A stretch of 64,000 nucleotides of DNA from Acidisoma cellulosilyticum. GTDB lineage: Bacteria; Pseudomonadota; Alphaproteobacteria; Acetobacterales; Acetobacteraceae. The notes under the pieces are model-generated. The model searched no databases. It had not been told where the DNA came from and worked only from the letters and a program-made list of their open reading frames with translations. This document shows positions 26,002-33,936 of this stretch, one piece after another. Location of the stretch: positions 62,001 to 126,000 of the forward strand of contig NZ_JAESVA010000013.1 of NCBI RefSeq assembly GCF_020621385.1, read 5' to 3'. How positions within the stretch are numbered: position 1 is the stretch's first letter; the number at the start of each line of letters is the position of its first letter. Both the position numbers and the translations under genes were made by a program.

Positions 26002-26160
26002 AAGCTCAGAATGGAATCGCCCCAAGTCTGTCGTGCGCGGACCTGTTCCGCGCATCCACCCGCCGCGGCGTCCCAACAGCGTCAGGGCGCCCAAGCGGGT
26101 CGTTCCGCGCAACGACTGCGCGGATGACGCGGTGTGGTCGGCACAGACTATGACAGCTTA
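25999..26160. repeat. Palindromic repeat E4 between two convergent genes
   Basis: The 162-bp element lies exactly between the stop codon of the asparaginase gene (+) and the stop codon of the cupin gene (-). Read from the right edge on the minus strand, it contains GTCATCCGCGCA...TGCGCGGA followed by GACCCG, the core of family E1. It is diverged, and its termini are only loosely inverted. TA is present at both borders. If TA is the target duplication, the original sequence was GACTAGAAC, in which the two convergent stop codons shared one CTAG. Confidence 0.6.
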
Positions 26161-26472
26161 GAACGGAATAGCTTGCGGGCGCTTGATCTCGATCTCCACG
26201 AAGGCGATCGGGTGGGGGGAGCCGTTCATCACGTCATGCTGGATGCCGGACGGACGGGCGTAGCTTTGCCCGAGCGTCAGCGGGTTTTCGATAATGGTCT
26301 CGCCGTTATGAACGCGGAGCGTGCCATCGGTGATCATGATCACGAAATAGGGCCAGCCGTGTTCGTGCCAGCCGGTCGCGGCGCCGACCGCAAAATCCCA
26401 TCGCGTGATGCGCAGATCCTCGTCATCGCGTTGCACGGTCGGAACGGCGGGAATTTCGCAAGCAAACGTCAT
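26158..26472 (-). CDS. Small cupin domain protein
   Basis: 104 residues, one cupin barrel. Motif 1 is GWHEHGWPYFVIMITDG, with two His and a following Glu-like pattern partly replaced; motif 2 is SGIQHDVMNGS. It probably binds a divalent metal. It is downstream of an SDR gene on the same strand (122-bp gap), so it may help metabolise the same compound. Its last codons, CCG TTC TAA, end on the right edge of repeat E4. Confidence 0.75.
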   Translation of the reverse strand: MTFACEIPAVPTVQRDDEDLRITRWDFAVGAATGWHEHGWPYFVIMITDGTLRVHNGETIIENPLTLGQSYARPSGIQHDVMNGSPHPIAFVEIEIKRPQAIPF

Positions 26473-26594
26473 AAGCTGATAGGCCTCCGCAAGGTGACGG
26501 TATGGAACAAGGCCGCGATCCTAGCACGGGCTTGGTCTCTGTCACGGCCTTCACAGGCGCCGTTGTTGCAGCGCCTGCGCGAGGTTTCGACAAC

Positions 26595-27350
26595 TCAGCC
26601 GCTGTGATAGCCGCCATCGACCGGCAGGATGATGCCGGTCACGAATGCCGCGGCGGGTGAGGCCAGGAACAGCGTCGGGCCGACCAGATCCTCGGCCAAT
26701 CCCCAGCGCTTCAAAGCGGCGCGCTCGGCGATCTTTTCTTTGCTCGGCGAATTTTCCCACAAGGCCCGCGTCATATCGGTCTTGTGGTAGCCGGGCGCGA
26801 TGGCGTTGACACGCACACCCTGGGGACCATAGCGATGCGCCATGGCGCGTGTCAGCCCGACGATGCCGGTCTTGCTCGCCGTATAGGCAGGCACCGCCTC
26901 ATCGGCCAGATAGCTGAGCATCGAGGCGACATTGATGATATTGCCACGGCTTTCAAGAAGCAGCGGCAAGGCGCTGCGGGACAGGCGCATGGCGCTGTTG
27001 AGGTTGATGTCGATCACCGTCAGGAAATCGGCCTCCTCCCACTCGGTCCCCGGCTTGGCGACGCCCTGGCAATTCACCAGCACGTCCAGCTGCGTCAGGC
27101 CCTGAAAGAAGGCGTCGACGGCAGCACTGTCCTGCACGTCCAGCCGCGCGAAGCTGAGGCCGGGGCGGGCAGGGGCTGCCGTCAGCGCGTCGATTTTGGT
27201 TTGGGAGCTGCCGGTCGCGGTCACCACAGCGCCGGCGGCGGCGAATCCTTCCGCCATGGCCAGGCCGATACCGCTGGTGCCGCCGGATACAACCACGTGA
27301 CGTCCGCTGAATGCCGCCGTGAAGCTTTGGGCGATGGCTTCTATGCCCAT
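26595..27350 (-). CDS. SDR family oxidoreductase
   Basis: 251 residues. Cofactor loop SGGTSGIGLAMAEGF, NCQG in place of NNAG, catalytic Ser in NVASMLSYL, and Y-x-x-x-K as YTASK. Closest in feel to 2-deoxy-D-gluconate 3-dehydrogenase or KduD-type sugar-acid dehydrogenases, which is a judgement by motif style only. A good GGAGG ribosome site precedes the ATG. It is followed by the small cupin gene. Confidence 0.85.
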   Translation of the reverse strand: MGIEAIAQSFTAAFSGRHVVVSGGTSGIGLAMAEGFAAAGAVVTATGSSQTKIDALTAAPARPGLSFARLDVQDSAAVDAFFQGLTQLDVLVNCQGVAKPGTEWEEADFLTVIDINLNSAMRLSRSALPLLLESRGNIINVASMLSYLADEAVPAYTASKTGIVGLTRAMAHRYGPQGVRVNAIAPGYHKTDMTRALWENSPSKEKIAERAALKRWGLAEDLVGPTLFLASPAAAFVTGIILPVDGGYHSG

Positions 27351-27550
27351 GATAATCCTCCGTATTTTTTTATGCCTTAAACGCTTTGATACCGCTTGCG
27401 CGCCGTTCTGTCACGGCGGCCGTCGTCCGCCACGGCATCGATGCTAAGCCTGTTATCCTCAGCTTGCTGTTGTTACGGAATGCCGTTCTGGCATTGGATG
27501 CTTTCGCCATGTCGCTCACGGCAACGGAAAAACCGTCAGCCGCCTCAGAT

Positions 27551-27988
27551 CTACTGAACGTTCAAATGGAATGTTTCGAGACGAATCCGTCCGTTCGGAG
27601 CGACCACGTCGAGCGTCAGGCTGTCAGGCCCGGTATAGCCCGGTGCCGCCCTGTAAAAGGTCGTGACACCGCCCTGCGGTTTCAGGTTGCAGGCATAGCG
27701 CTGATTGCTCGCCGGGTAAGCGGCGTAGAAATCCCCTTGCTGCACCGTGACGGTGCCGTGGGCCGGTGCGGCGCCCACGCGGATCTCAGCATAGCCGATA
27801 AGAGTGCAATCCGGATTGAGAAAGAAAATCTTGTTGAGTTGAACCTGACGCCCGGCGGCCACGGTCGCGTTGACCGTGACAGCGTCACTGTCTGCGGAGG
27901 CTGACGGCCTTGGAGCGACGATCGTGCTTGCATTGACCGCGCAGCCTGCCAGGAGTAGCAGCGTTGCAACTATAAAAACGCGCTTCAT
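27551..27988 (-). CDS. Putative lipoprotein, function unknown
   Basis: 145 residues with a typical lipoprotein signal: MKRVFIVATLLLLAGC, where lipobox LAGC places the lipidated Cys at residue 16. The mature part is beta-rich with two Cys (PDCTLIGYAEIRV, RYACNLKPQGG) and a C-terminal domain that resembles cadherin/Ig-like strands (GPDSLTLDVVAPNGRIR). It was not recognised as a named family. It stands alone between an SDR gene and the ABC-transporter region. Confidence 0.65.
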   Translation of the reverse strand: MKRVFIVATLLLLAGCAVNASTIVAPRPSASADSDAVTVNATVAAGRQVQLNKIFFLNPDCTLIGYAEIRVGAAPAHGTVTVQQGDFYAAYPASNQRYACNLKPQGGVTTFYRAAPGYTGPDSLTLDVVAPNGRIRLETFHLNVQ

Positions 27989-28116
27989 GCGGCGCTACCT
28001 TTTCCCAAAAGGAAGGGTCAATAAGACGACAAGCTGGTACTCGCTGGAACGTGATTGGTCAATAATTTGTTCAAGCAACGTTCGGTAGCAGTATCTTGTG
28101 TGGGAAGGAATGGACC

Positions 28117-28839
28117 ATGACAAAGCCGCTGGTTTTCATCACCGGGGCCAGTGCCGGTATCGGGCAGGCGACGGCCCGGGTTTTTTCCGCCGCCGGCTAT
28201 CCCTTGTTGCTGGTTGCCCGGCGCTTGGACCTGATCGAGGCCATGGGCTTGCCGAATACGGTGGCGGTGGCCGCGGATGTGCGCGATTACGACGCCATGG
28301 TTGCGGCCCTGAAACAGGGTGAGGACGCCTTCGGTCCGGTCGACTGCCTGATCAATAACGCCGGCATCGCGCGTCTGGCGCGGCTGGATGAGCAGGACCC
28401 GGCGGAATGGCGCGATCTGATCGACGTCAATTGCATCGGCGTGCTGAACGGCATGCATGCGGTGGCCGGCGGCATGAAGGCGCGACGGCATGGTACCATT
28501 ATCAACGTCTCTTCCATCGCCGGACGGAAGGTCTATCCGCATCACGACGTCTATGGTGGCACCAAGCATTTTGTGCATGCCGTTTCGGAAGGTATGCGTC
28601 AGACCATGTCGGCGCATGATGTGCGCGTCATGGTGATTTCCCCCGGCGTCACCAAATCCGATATCGCGAGCAGCATTACCGACAGGAATGCCTATGAATT
28701 CTGGTCGAAGGGGCGGGACGCCATGGACGGTGGTATCGATGCCGAAATCGTCGGCCGCACTATGCTTTTCGCCTACGAACTGCCGCAGTCGGTGACGATG
28801 CATGAGATGACGATAACGCCGACGACGCAGACGTTCTAA
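28117..28839 (+). CDS. SDR family oxidoreductase
   Basis: 240 residues from the ATG at 28117, supported by GGGAAGGA upstream; an earlier start would translate the ribosome site. Motifs: TGASAGIGQATARVF, NNAGIARL, INVSSIAGRKVYPHHDVYGGTKHF containing catalytic Ser, Tyr and Lys, then VISPGVTKSDI. It matches the YdfG/NADP-dependent serine dehydrogenase-like SDR group. It is followed by a hairpin and then by the amide-type ABC transporter genes. Confidence 0.85.
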   Translation: MTKPLVFITGASAGIGQATARVFSAAGYPLLLVARRLDLIEAMGLPNTVAVAADVRDYDAMVAALKQGEDAFGPVDCLINNAGIARLARLDEQDPAEWRDLIDVNCIGVLNGMHAVAGGMKARRHGTIINVSSIAGRKVYPHHDVYGGTKHFVHAVSEGMRQTMSAHDVRVMVISPGVTKSDIASSITDRNAYEFWSKGRDAMDGGIDAEIVGRTMLFAYELPQSVTMHEMTITPTTQTF

Positions 28840-28847
28840 GACGTAAC

Positions 28848-28877
28848 AAGCTTGCTGAGCGCACGCTTAGCAAGCTT
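28848..28877 (+). terminator. Hairpin after the SDR gene (no T-run)
   Basis: AAGCTTGCTGAGCG and CGCTTAGCAAGCTT form a near-perfect 14-bp stem with a tiny loop just past the stop codon. It could be a terminator or an mRNA-stabilising hairpin. The remaining bases to 29118 hold nothing I recognise. Confidence 0.5.
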
Positions 28878-29118
28878 GGCTGCGCCGATTGTGATCAGGA
28901 TGCGACAGTCATCCTGAGCATAAAATGGGCAGGCGGCGCATGTGCGCCCTTCTTTTGTGCCTGACCGGCCCCTTTGTGCGCGCCGATACCGGCCGGGCTC
29001 CATCCCTGGCCAAGCCGAACCTGCTTTGGCACGGGGCTTGCGAAAAACGGTTTGAGCGGCCGCAAGGTCGATCCGCTGTTTTGTTTTTTCGCGCCTTTTT
29101 CATCGCAGGGACATAAGC

Positions 29119-30366
29119 ATGAGCCAATCAACTGGCACCCGTCGCGGCTTTTTGAAGCTGGGTGCCGCCCTGGGCGGAACCGCGCTTTCGACGCCGTTCA
29201 TCGCCCGCAACGCGCTCGCCGCCGAGCCGATCAAGGTCGGCTGCCTGCTCGATCAGTCCGGGCCGCTCGGCCTCAGCGGCCAGCCCATGCTGCAGGCGAC
29301 GCAATATGCGGTGAAGGTCATCAATGACCAGGGCGGCCTGCTCGGGCGTCCGCTGCAGCTGGTGGTGTATGATACGCAGTCCAGCATGCAGCTCTATACG
29401 CAGTATGCGCAGCAGCTGGCGCTGAAGGACAAGGTCGCCGTCGTTCACGGCGGCATCACCTCGGCCTCGCGCGAAGCGATCCGCCCGATTTTCGACCGGT
29501 TCAAGACCCTGTATTTCTACAATACCCAGTATGAAGGCGGCGTCTGCGACCGCGACATCTTCTGCACCGGCACCACGCCCGCGCAGACCGTCAGCCATAT
29601 CGTGCCTTATGCGCTGAAGAACTGGGGCAAGAAGACCTATATCATCGCGGCCGACTACAATTACGGCCATATCACTGCCAAGTGGATGACGAAATACACG
29701 CGTGAGGGCGGCGGCCAGGTTCTGGAAACCGACTTCTTCCCGCTCGACGTGACCGACTTCTCGGCGACCATCAGCAAGATCCAGCAGGCCAGCCCGGATT
29801 TCGTGCTCTCGCCGCTGGTCGGTGCCAACCATCTCGGCTTCTATCGCCAGTGGGCGGCCGCCGGCATGAAGAGCAAGATCCCCGTCGCGTCCTCGGTCTT
29901 CGGCCTGTCGAACGAGCTGAACTCGATGGATGCGTCCGTGACCGACGGCATCATCTCCGCCTTCGGCTGGTATCCGACCGTGCCGGGCGCCGGTTCCAAG
30001 TCCTTCCTGGACGGTATGACGGCGATGTTCGGCAAGGGTTTGCCGATGCTGAGCGAGCTCGATTCCGCGTCGTATGAAGGCATGATGTTCTGGGCCGAAG
30101 GCGTGAAGAAGGCCGGCACGATCGATCGCCTGCCGGTGATCAAGGCGCTGGAAAGCGGCATCACGATCGACGGGCCCTCGGGCAAGGCGACCATGGACCC
30201 CGCGACCCATCACGTCATCCACAACGCCTATCTCGCCAAGGCCGAGAAGGCGGAATGGGTGATCCAGGACACCTATCCGGCGTCGCCGCCGGCCGATACT
30301 GCCGCCGTCTGCGATCTGATCAAGAACCCGCGCATGGATAAGCAGTTCATCGTCAACGTGGACTGA
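29119..30366 (+). CDS. Urea/short-chain-amide-type ABC transporter substrate-binding protein
   Basis: 415 residues. It begins with a twin-arginine signal, TRRGFLKLGAALGG, cleaved after NALA. The mature protein is a periplasmic type I binding protein of the UrtA/FmdD subfamily: IKVGCLLDQSGPLGLSGQPM, YNTQYEGGVCDRDIFCTG, AADYNYGHITAKW. Two Cys lie in the EGGVC-x5-C segment typical of the subfamily. The ligand is a urea-, amide- or amino-acid-like molecule that cannot be fixed from sequence. It heads a five-gene importer operon; Tat export suggests folding before export. Confidence 0.85.
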   Translation: MSQSTGTRRGFLKLGAALGGTALSTPFIARNALAAEPIKVGCLLDQSGPLGLSGQPMLQATQYAVKVINDQGGLLGRPLQLVVYDTQSSMQLYTQYAQQLALKDKVAVVHGGITSASREAIRPIFDRFKTLYFYNTQYEGGVCDRDIFCTGTTPAQTVSHIVPYALKNWGKKTYIIAADYNYGHITAKWMTKYTREGGGQVLETDFFPLDVTDFSATISKIQQASPDFVLSPLVGANHLGFYRQWAAAGMKSKIPVASSVFGLSNELNSMDASVTDGIISAFGWYPTVPGAGSKSFLDGMTAMFGKGLPMLSELDSASYEGMMFWAEGVKKAGTIDRLPVIKALESGITIDGPSGKATMDPATHHVIHNAYLAKAEKAEWVIQDTYPASPPADTAAVCDLIKNPRMDKQFIVNVD

Positions 30367-30461
30367 TGTTCCGAAGGCGGAAGCGTGCGGAGCTTTGGCT
30401 CCCGCGCTTCCGCGTCTTGCATCGCAGTGCATTCGCTTGTTTTGGCTTTAGGAGACGCGGC

Positions 30462-31328
30462 GTGGACCTTTATGGCCTTGTTGGCTTCAATATCCTGGTC
30501 GGCATTGGCACCATCGCCCTGATCACCGTCGGGCTCGGCGTGATCTACGGCATGATGAAGATCATCAATCTGGCGCATGGCGAATTCATGATGCTCGGCG
30601 CCTATGCGACCTATGTCGCGACCGCCCATGGCATCAATATCTGGATCGCGATGCTGATCATCGCGCCGGTCTTCGTGGGCCTTGTCGGCCTTGTCGTGGA
30701 ACGCTGCCTCATCCGCTTTCTATATGGCCGGATGATCGACACGATGCTTGCCACCTGGGGGCTGAGCCTGGGCCTGATCGGCCTTATGACCAGCATTTTC
30801 GGCAATGATCCGCGCGGCGTTTCGACACCTGTCGGCAGCTTTTCCATCGGCCATTACGCGGCGAGCCTGTACGGCGTCGTCATCATCGTGGTCGCCGTCC
30901 TGGCGCTCGTCGGGCTCTATGCCATGCTGAGCATGACGCGCTACGGCCTGATCGTCCGCGCGACGATGCAGAACCCGAATATGGCAGCCGCCCTCGGCGT
31001 GGCACCGCCCACGATCTATATGGCGACCTTCGCTCTCGGTGCGGGTCTTGCGGGCCTCGCCGGCGGCGTTCTGGCGCCGATCTCGGGCGTTTCCCCGGTC
31101 ATGGGCGCGGCCTTCATCGCCAAAGCCTTCATCACCGTGCTGGGCGGCGGTGCCGCGATCGTCACGGGCACCTCGCTCGCCTCGGGCCTGTTCGGCTTCA
31201 TCGATACCTTCGTCTCCTTCAAATCGACGCCGGTTATCGGCGAGGTGGCGCTGCTTCTCGCCGCCGTCGTCATGATCCGCATCCTGCCGCAAGGCATCAC
31301 CGGCCGCTTCCTGCGGCGCAGCCTGTAA
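30462..31328 (+). CDS. ABC transporter permease, LivH/UrtB family
   Basis: 289 residues from the GTG at 30462, which has an AGGAGA ribosome site; the frame extends upstream, but those residues are basic and unlike the family. Integral inner-membrane protein with about eight hydrophobic segments. The family signatures are YGMMKIINLAHGEFMMLGAY near the start and LGGGAAIVTGTSLASGLFG near the end. It pairs with the LivM-type permease that follows 11 bp later to form the membrane pore. Confidence 0.9.
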   Translation: MDLYGLVGFNILVGIGTIALITVGLGVIYGMMKIINLAHGEFMMLGAYATYVATAHGINIWIAMLIIAPVFVGLVGLVVERCLIRFLYGRMIDTMLATWGLSLGLIGLMTSIFGNDPRGVSTPVGSFSIGHYAASLYGVVIIVVAVLALVGLYAMLSMTRYGLIVRATMQNPNMAAALGVAPPTIYMATFALGAGLAGLAGGVLAPISGVSPVMGAAFIAKAFITVLGGGAAIVTGTSLASGLFGFIDTFVSFKSTPVIGEVALLLAAVVMIRILPQGITGRFLRRSL

Positions 31329-31339
31329 GGGGGAGTGCG

Positions 31340-32404
31340 ATGATCTTCCGTAAATTGAAGCGCGCCGAGACCTCGGGCGGGATCTGGGGCCCCATCGCGG
31401 TCGTGGTCGCGGGCCTGGTGCTGCTGGTCGGCGCGCCGATGGTGACCGGCACTTTCGGCCTGCTGCAGCTGACCGTTTTCGCGGCGCTCGCGATCTTCGC
31501 CCTGGCGCAGGGGTTCATCTGGGGTTTCGGCGGCATCCTGTGCTTCGGCCAGTCCGCCTTCCTCGGCCTCGGCGGCTATGCCTATGCCGTGGGGGCGCTG
31601 AACATGACGGACACGACGGGGGCCGTCGCGCTCGCCATCATCGTGCCGATGCTGTTCGCGGCCCTGCTCGGCTATTTCATGTTCTACGGCCGTATTTCGG
31701 ACGCCTATATCGGCGTCATCACGCTGACCGTCGCCATCATCCTGTTCGATCTCTTCAACTCGACCTCGGGCGATATCTATCATATCGGCCAGGCCCCCTT
31801 GGGCGGCTTCAACGGCATCCCTTCGGTGCCGCCGCTGAATATTCCGGGTGATCCGGATGCGCAGCTGGATACGACCGGCCTTTGGTATGCGGCGATGGGG
31901 GCGCTGATCCTCTGCTACATCATGCTGAAATGGATATTGGCGACGCGGTTCGGCCGCGTCGTGGTCGCGATCCGCGAGAATGAGACGCGCGCCCAGCTGC
32001 TGGGCTACGACCCGCGCCTGTTCAAACTGCTGACCTTCGTCATCGGTGCCGGCATTTCCGGCGTGGCAGGCTGCCTCTATACCAATTGGGGCGCCTTCAT
32101 CAGCCCGACCGTCTTCAGCCTGACGATGTCGGCCCAGGTCATCATCTACGTGCTGGTCGGCGGCCTTGGCACGCTGGTCGGGCCGATCTTCGGCGCCGTC
32201 GGCATCCAGTATCTGATCAACCTCGCCGGCGGGCAGCATGTCATCGACCCGAACCTGCTGCTCGGCATCGTGCTGGTGGCCTTCGTGCTGCTGGTGCCGC
32301 AGGGTGTGGTGCCCGTCATCCGCAACGGCTTCCGTCGCCTGATGCCGGTCAAATCGCCAGGACCGGCGCTCACGCCCTCCGTATCGCAGGAGGTCAGCCA
32401 ATGA
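31340..32404 (+). CDS. ABC transporter permease, LivM/UrtC family
   Basis: 354 residues with roughly ten hydrophobic segments. It contains the family stretch GFGGILCFGQSAFLGLGGYAYAVGAL and, before the C-terminal segments, the EAA-like loop RVVVAIRENETRAQLLGYDPRLFKLL that contacts the ATPases. The C-terminal GGLGTLVGPIFGAVGIQYL is typical. The stop overlaps the next ATPase start by four bases (ATGA). Confidence 0.9.
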   Translation: MIFRKLKRAETSGGIWGPIAVVVAGLVLLVGAPMVTGTFGLLQLTVFAALAIFALAQGFIWGFGGILCFGQSAFLGLGGYAYAVGALNMTDTTGAVALAIIVPMLFAALLGYFMFYGRISDAYIGVITLTVAIILFDLFNSTSGDIYHIGQAPLGGFNGIPSVPPLNIPGDPDAQLDTTGLWYAAMGALILCYIMLKWILATRFGRVVVAIRENETRAQLLGYDPRLFKLLTFVIGAGISGVAGCLYTNWGAFISPTVFSLTMSAQVIIYVLVGGLGTLVGPIFGAVGIQYLINLAGGQHVIDPNLLLGIVLVAFVLLVPQGVVPVIRNGFRRLMPVKSPGPALTPSVSQEVSQ

Positions 32405-33120
32405 GCGTCCCTCTGCTGGAAGCCGAAAACGTCACCATGCGTTTCGGCGGTGTGGCCGCCGTGCAGGACGTCAATCTCAAGCTGGATGAGGTCGAGCTGC
32501 GCTGCCTGATCGGCCCCAACGGCGCCGGCAAAAGCACCTTCTTCAAGGTCCTGACCGGCCAGCTGCGCCCGACGGAAGGCGTGGTGCGCTTTCGCGGCCA
32601 GGACATTACCGGCGCGCATCCGCATGTGATCGCGCGGCTCGGCGTCGGCATCAAGACGCAGGTGCCGAATGTCTTCAACGGGCTGACGGTCCGCGAAGGC
32701 ATCGGCATCGCGGCCGGGCGCAAGAAGTCCCTGCGTCGCGCGCGGCAGATCGTGGATGAGACGATGGATCTGTTGCAGCTGACGCCGATCGCCGACCGCA
32801 TGGTGGGCCAGCTTGCCCATGGTCAGCGGCAATGGGTGGAGATTGCGACCGTGCTGGCGCAGGAGCCGGACCTCATCCTACTCGACGAACCGGCCGCCGG
32901 CATGACGCATGAGGAAGTGCTGCGCACGGCGGAGCTGATCCGCGAGATCAACAAAAAACAGGCGCTGGTCGTGGTCGAACACGACATGCAGTTCATCCGC
33001 ATGATCGCCAAGACGGTGACGGTCTTCAATCGCGGCAAGATCCTGATCGAAAATCAGGTCGAGGCGGTTCTGGCCGATCCCGGCGTGCGCGACGTCTATC
33101 TCGGAAAGCAGGCCCACTGA
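32401..33120 (+). CDS. ABC transporter ATPase, LivG/UrtD family
   Basis: 239 residues. Walker A GPNGAGKST, signature region reading QLAHGQRQWVEIA instead of the canonical LSGGQ (the UrtD subfamily often has this LAHG-x-x-Q form), Walker B LILLDEPAAGMTHEE, H-loop VEHDMQF. The LAHGQRQWVEI form, together with the UrtA-like binding protein, places the importer near urea/amide systems rather than Liv amino-acid systems. The start at 32401 is within the overlap with the permease gene. Confidence 0.9.
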   Translation: MSVPLLEAENVTMRFGGVAAVQDVNLKLDEVELRCLIGPNGAGKSTFFKVLTGQLRPTEGVVRFRGQDITGAHPHVIARLGVGIKTQVPNVFNGLTVREGIGIAAGRKKSLRRARQIVDETMDLLQLTPIADRMVGQLAHGQRQWVEIATVLAQEPDLILLDEPAAGMTHEEVLRTAELIREINKKQALVVVEHDMQFIRMIAKTVTVFNRGKILIENQVEAVLADPGVRDVYLGKQAH

Positions 33121-33821
33121 TGTTGAACGTCACGGATCTCCGCTCCGGCTACGGCCGCATTCCCATTCTCGCCGGTATCAATCTTGACGTGAAAGACGGC
33201 GAATTCGTCGGCATCCTCGGCCATAACGGCATGGGCAAATCGACGCTGCTGCGCACCTTGATGGGTTATCTGCCCGTGACCGGCGGCGACATCACGTTCG
33301 ACGGCAAAAGCCTGAAGGGTCTGTCGCCGACGGCGCGGGCGCGTATGGGCATCGGCTATGTGCCGCAGGGGCGCGAGATTTTTTCCAGCCTCAGCGTCTA
33401 TGAAAATCTGCGCATGGGCTGCCTGATGGCGAAGCAGGCGGAGAAGCCGACGATCGATTCCATCCTCGCGGATTTCCCGCGGCTGGAGCGGTTGCTGGAA
33501 CGGCCGGGCGGCGCATTGTCCGGTGGCGAGCAGCAATTGCTGGCACTCGCCCGATGCCTGTGCGGCGGTCCGAAATTCATTCTGCTCGACGAGCCGACGG
33601 AAGGCATTCAGCCTTCCATCATCGAGGAGATGATCGAGACTTTGCAGAAGCTGGGACGGGAGCGGAGCCTGACGATTCTGCTGGTCGAGCAGAATCTCAA
33701 CTTCATCACCTCGCTGTCCGAGCGGGTGCTGATTCTGCAGAAGGGCCTCATCATCCGCGAAGTGCCGCCGCACGTCGCGAAAGACCGCGCCATGATGGAA
33801 GAATTTGTCGGCATGGTCTGA
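33120..33821 (+). CDS. ABC transporter ATPase, LivF/UrtE family
   Basis: 233 residues. Walker A GHNGMGKST (the Met is typical of UrtE/LivF), Q-loop GYVPQGREIFSSL, signature LSGGEQQLLALAR, Walker B FILLDEPTEGIQPS, H-loop VEQNLNF. The start ATG overlaps the stop of the previous gene by one base (TGATG). It forms the ATPase heterodimer of the importer. It is the last gene of the five-gene unit, followed by a 115-bp gap. Confidence 0.9.
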   Translation: MLNVTDLRSGYGRIPILAGINLDVKDGEFVGILGHNGMGKSTLLRTLMGYLPVTGGDITFDGKSLKGLSPTARARMGIGYVPQGREIFSSLSVYENLRMGCLMAKQAEKPTIDSILADFPRLERLLERPGGALSGGEQQLLALARCLCGGPKFILLDEPTEGIQPSIIEEMIETLQKLGRERSLTILLVEQNLNFITSLSERVLILQKGLIIREVPPHVAKDRAMMEEFVGMV

Positions 33822-33896
33822 CGCAGGACCGGAGGTCGCGGTTTCTTTAGGAAGGGGCCGTGACTTCGTCTTGTAACGGTTCGGTGATGTGTTAGG

Positions 33897-33923
33897 CTGA
33901 AAGAATTGCGTCATCTCTTTCAG
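33897..33923. promoter_or_regulatory. Inverted repeat before the symporter gene
   Basis: CTGAAAGA and TCTTTCAG are perfectly inverted with an 11-bp spacer and end 13 bp before the start codon at 33937. It could be an operator or a hairpin over the ribosome-binding region. No partner regulator is evident. Confidence 0.4.
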
Positions 33924-33936
33924 CAATGGCAGCACC

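Noticed and set aside
28925-29116. Small ORF before the binding-protein gene with a signal-like start
   Set aside because: It overlaps several other short frames in a promoter region, has no family match, and its hydrophobic start is short and Cys-rich. I could not support it.
31016-32401. Long minus-strand frame opposite the transporter permeases
   Set aside because: Antisense shadow with His/Asp/Gln-rich composition and no recognisable domain; the plus strand encodes clear permease motifs.
32086-33120. Longer upstream start for the first transporter ATPase
   Set aside because: The extra residues come from the permease gene read in another frame and are not ATPase-like; ATG 32401 overlaps the permease stop in the usual way.
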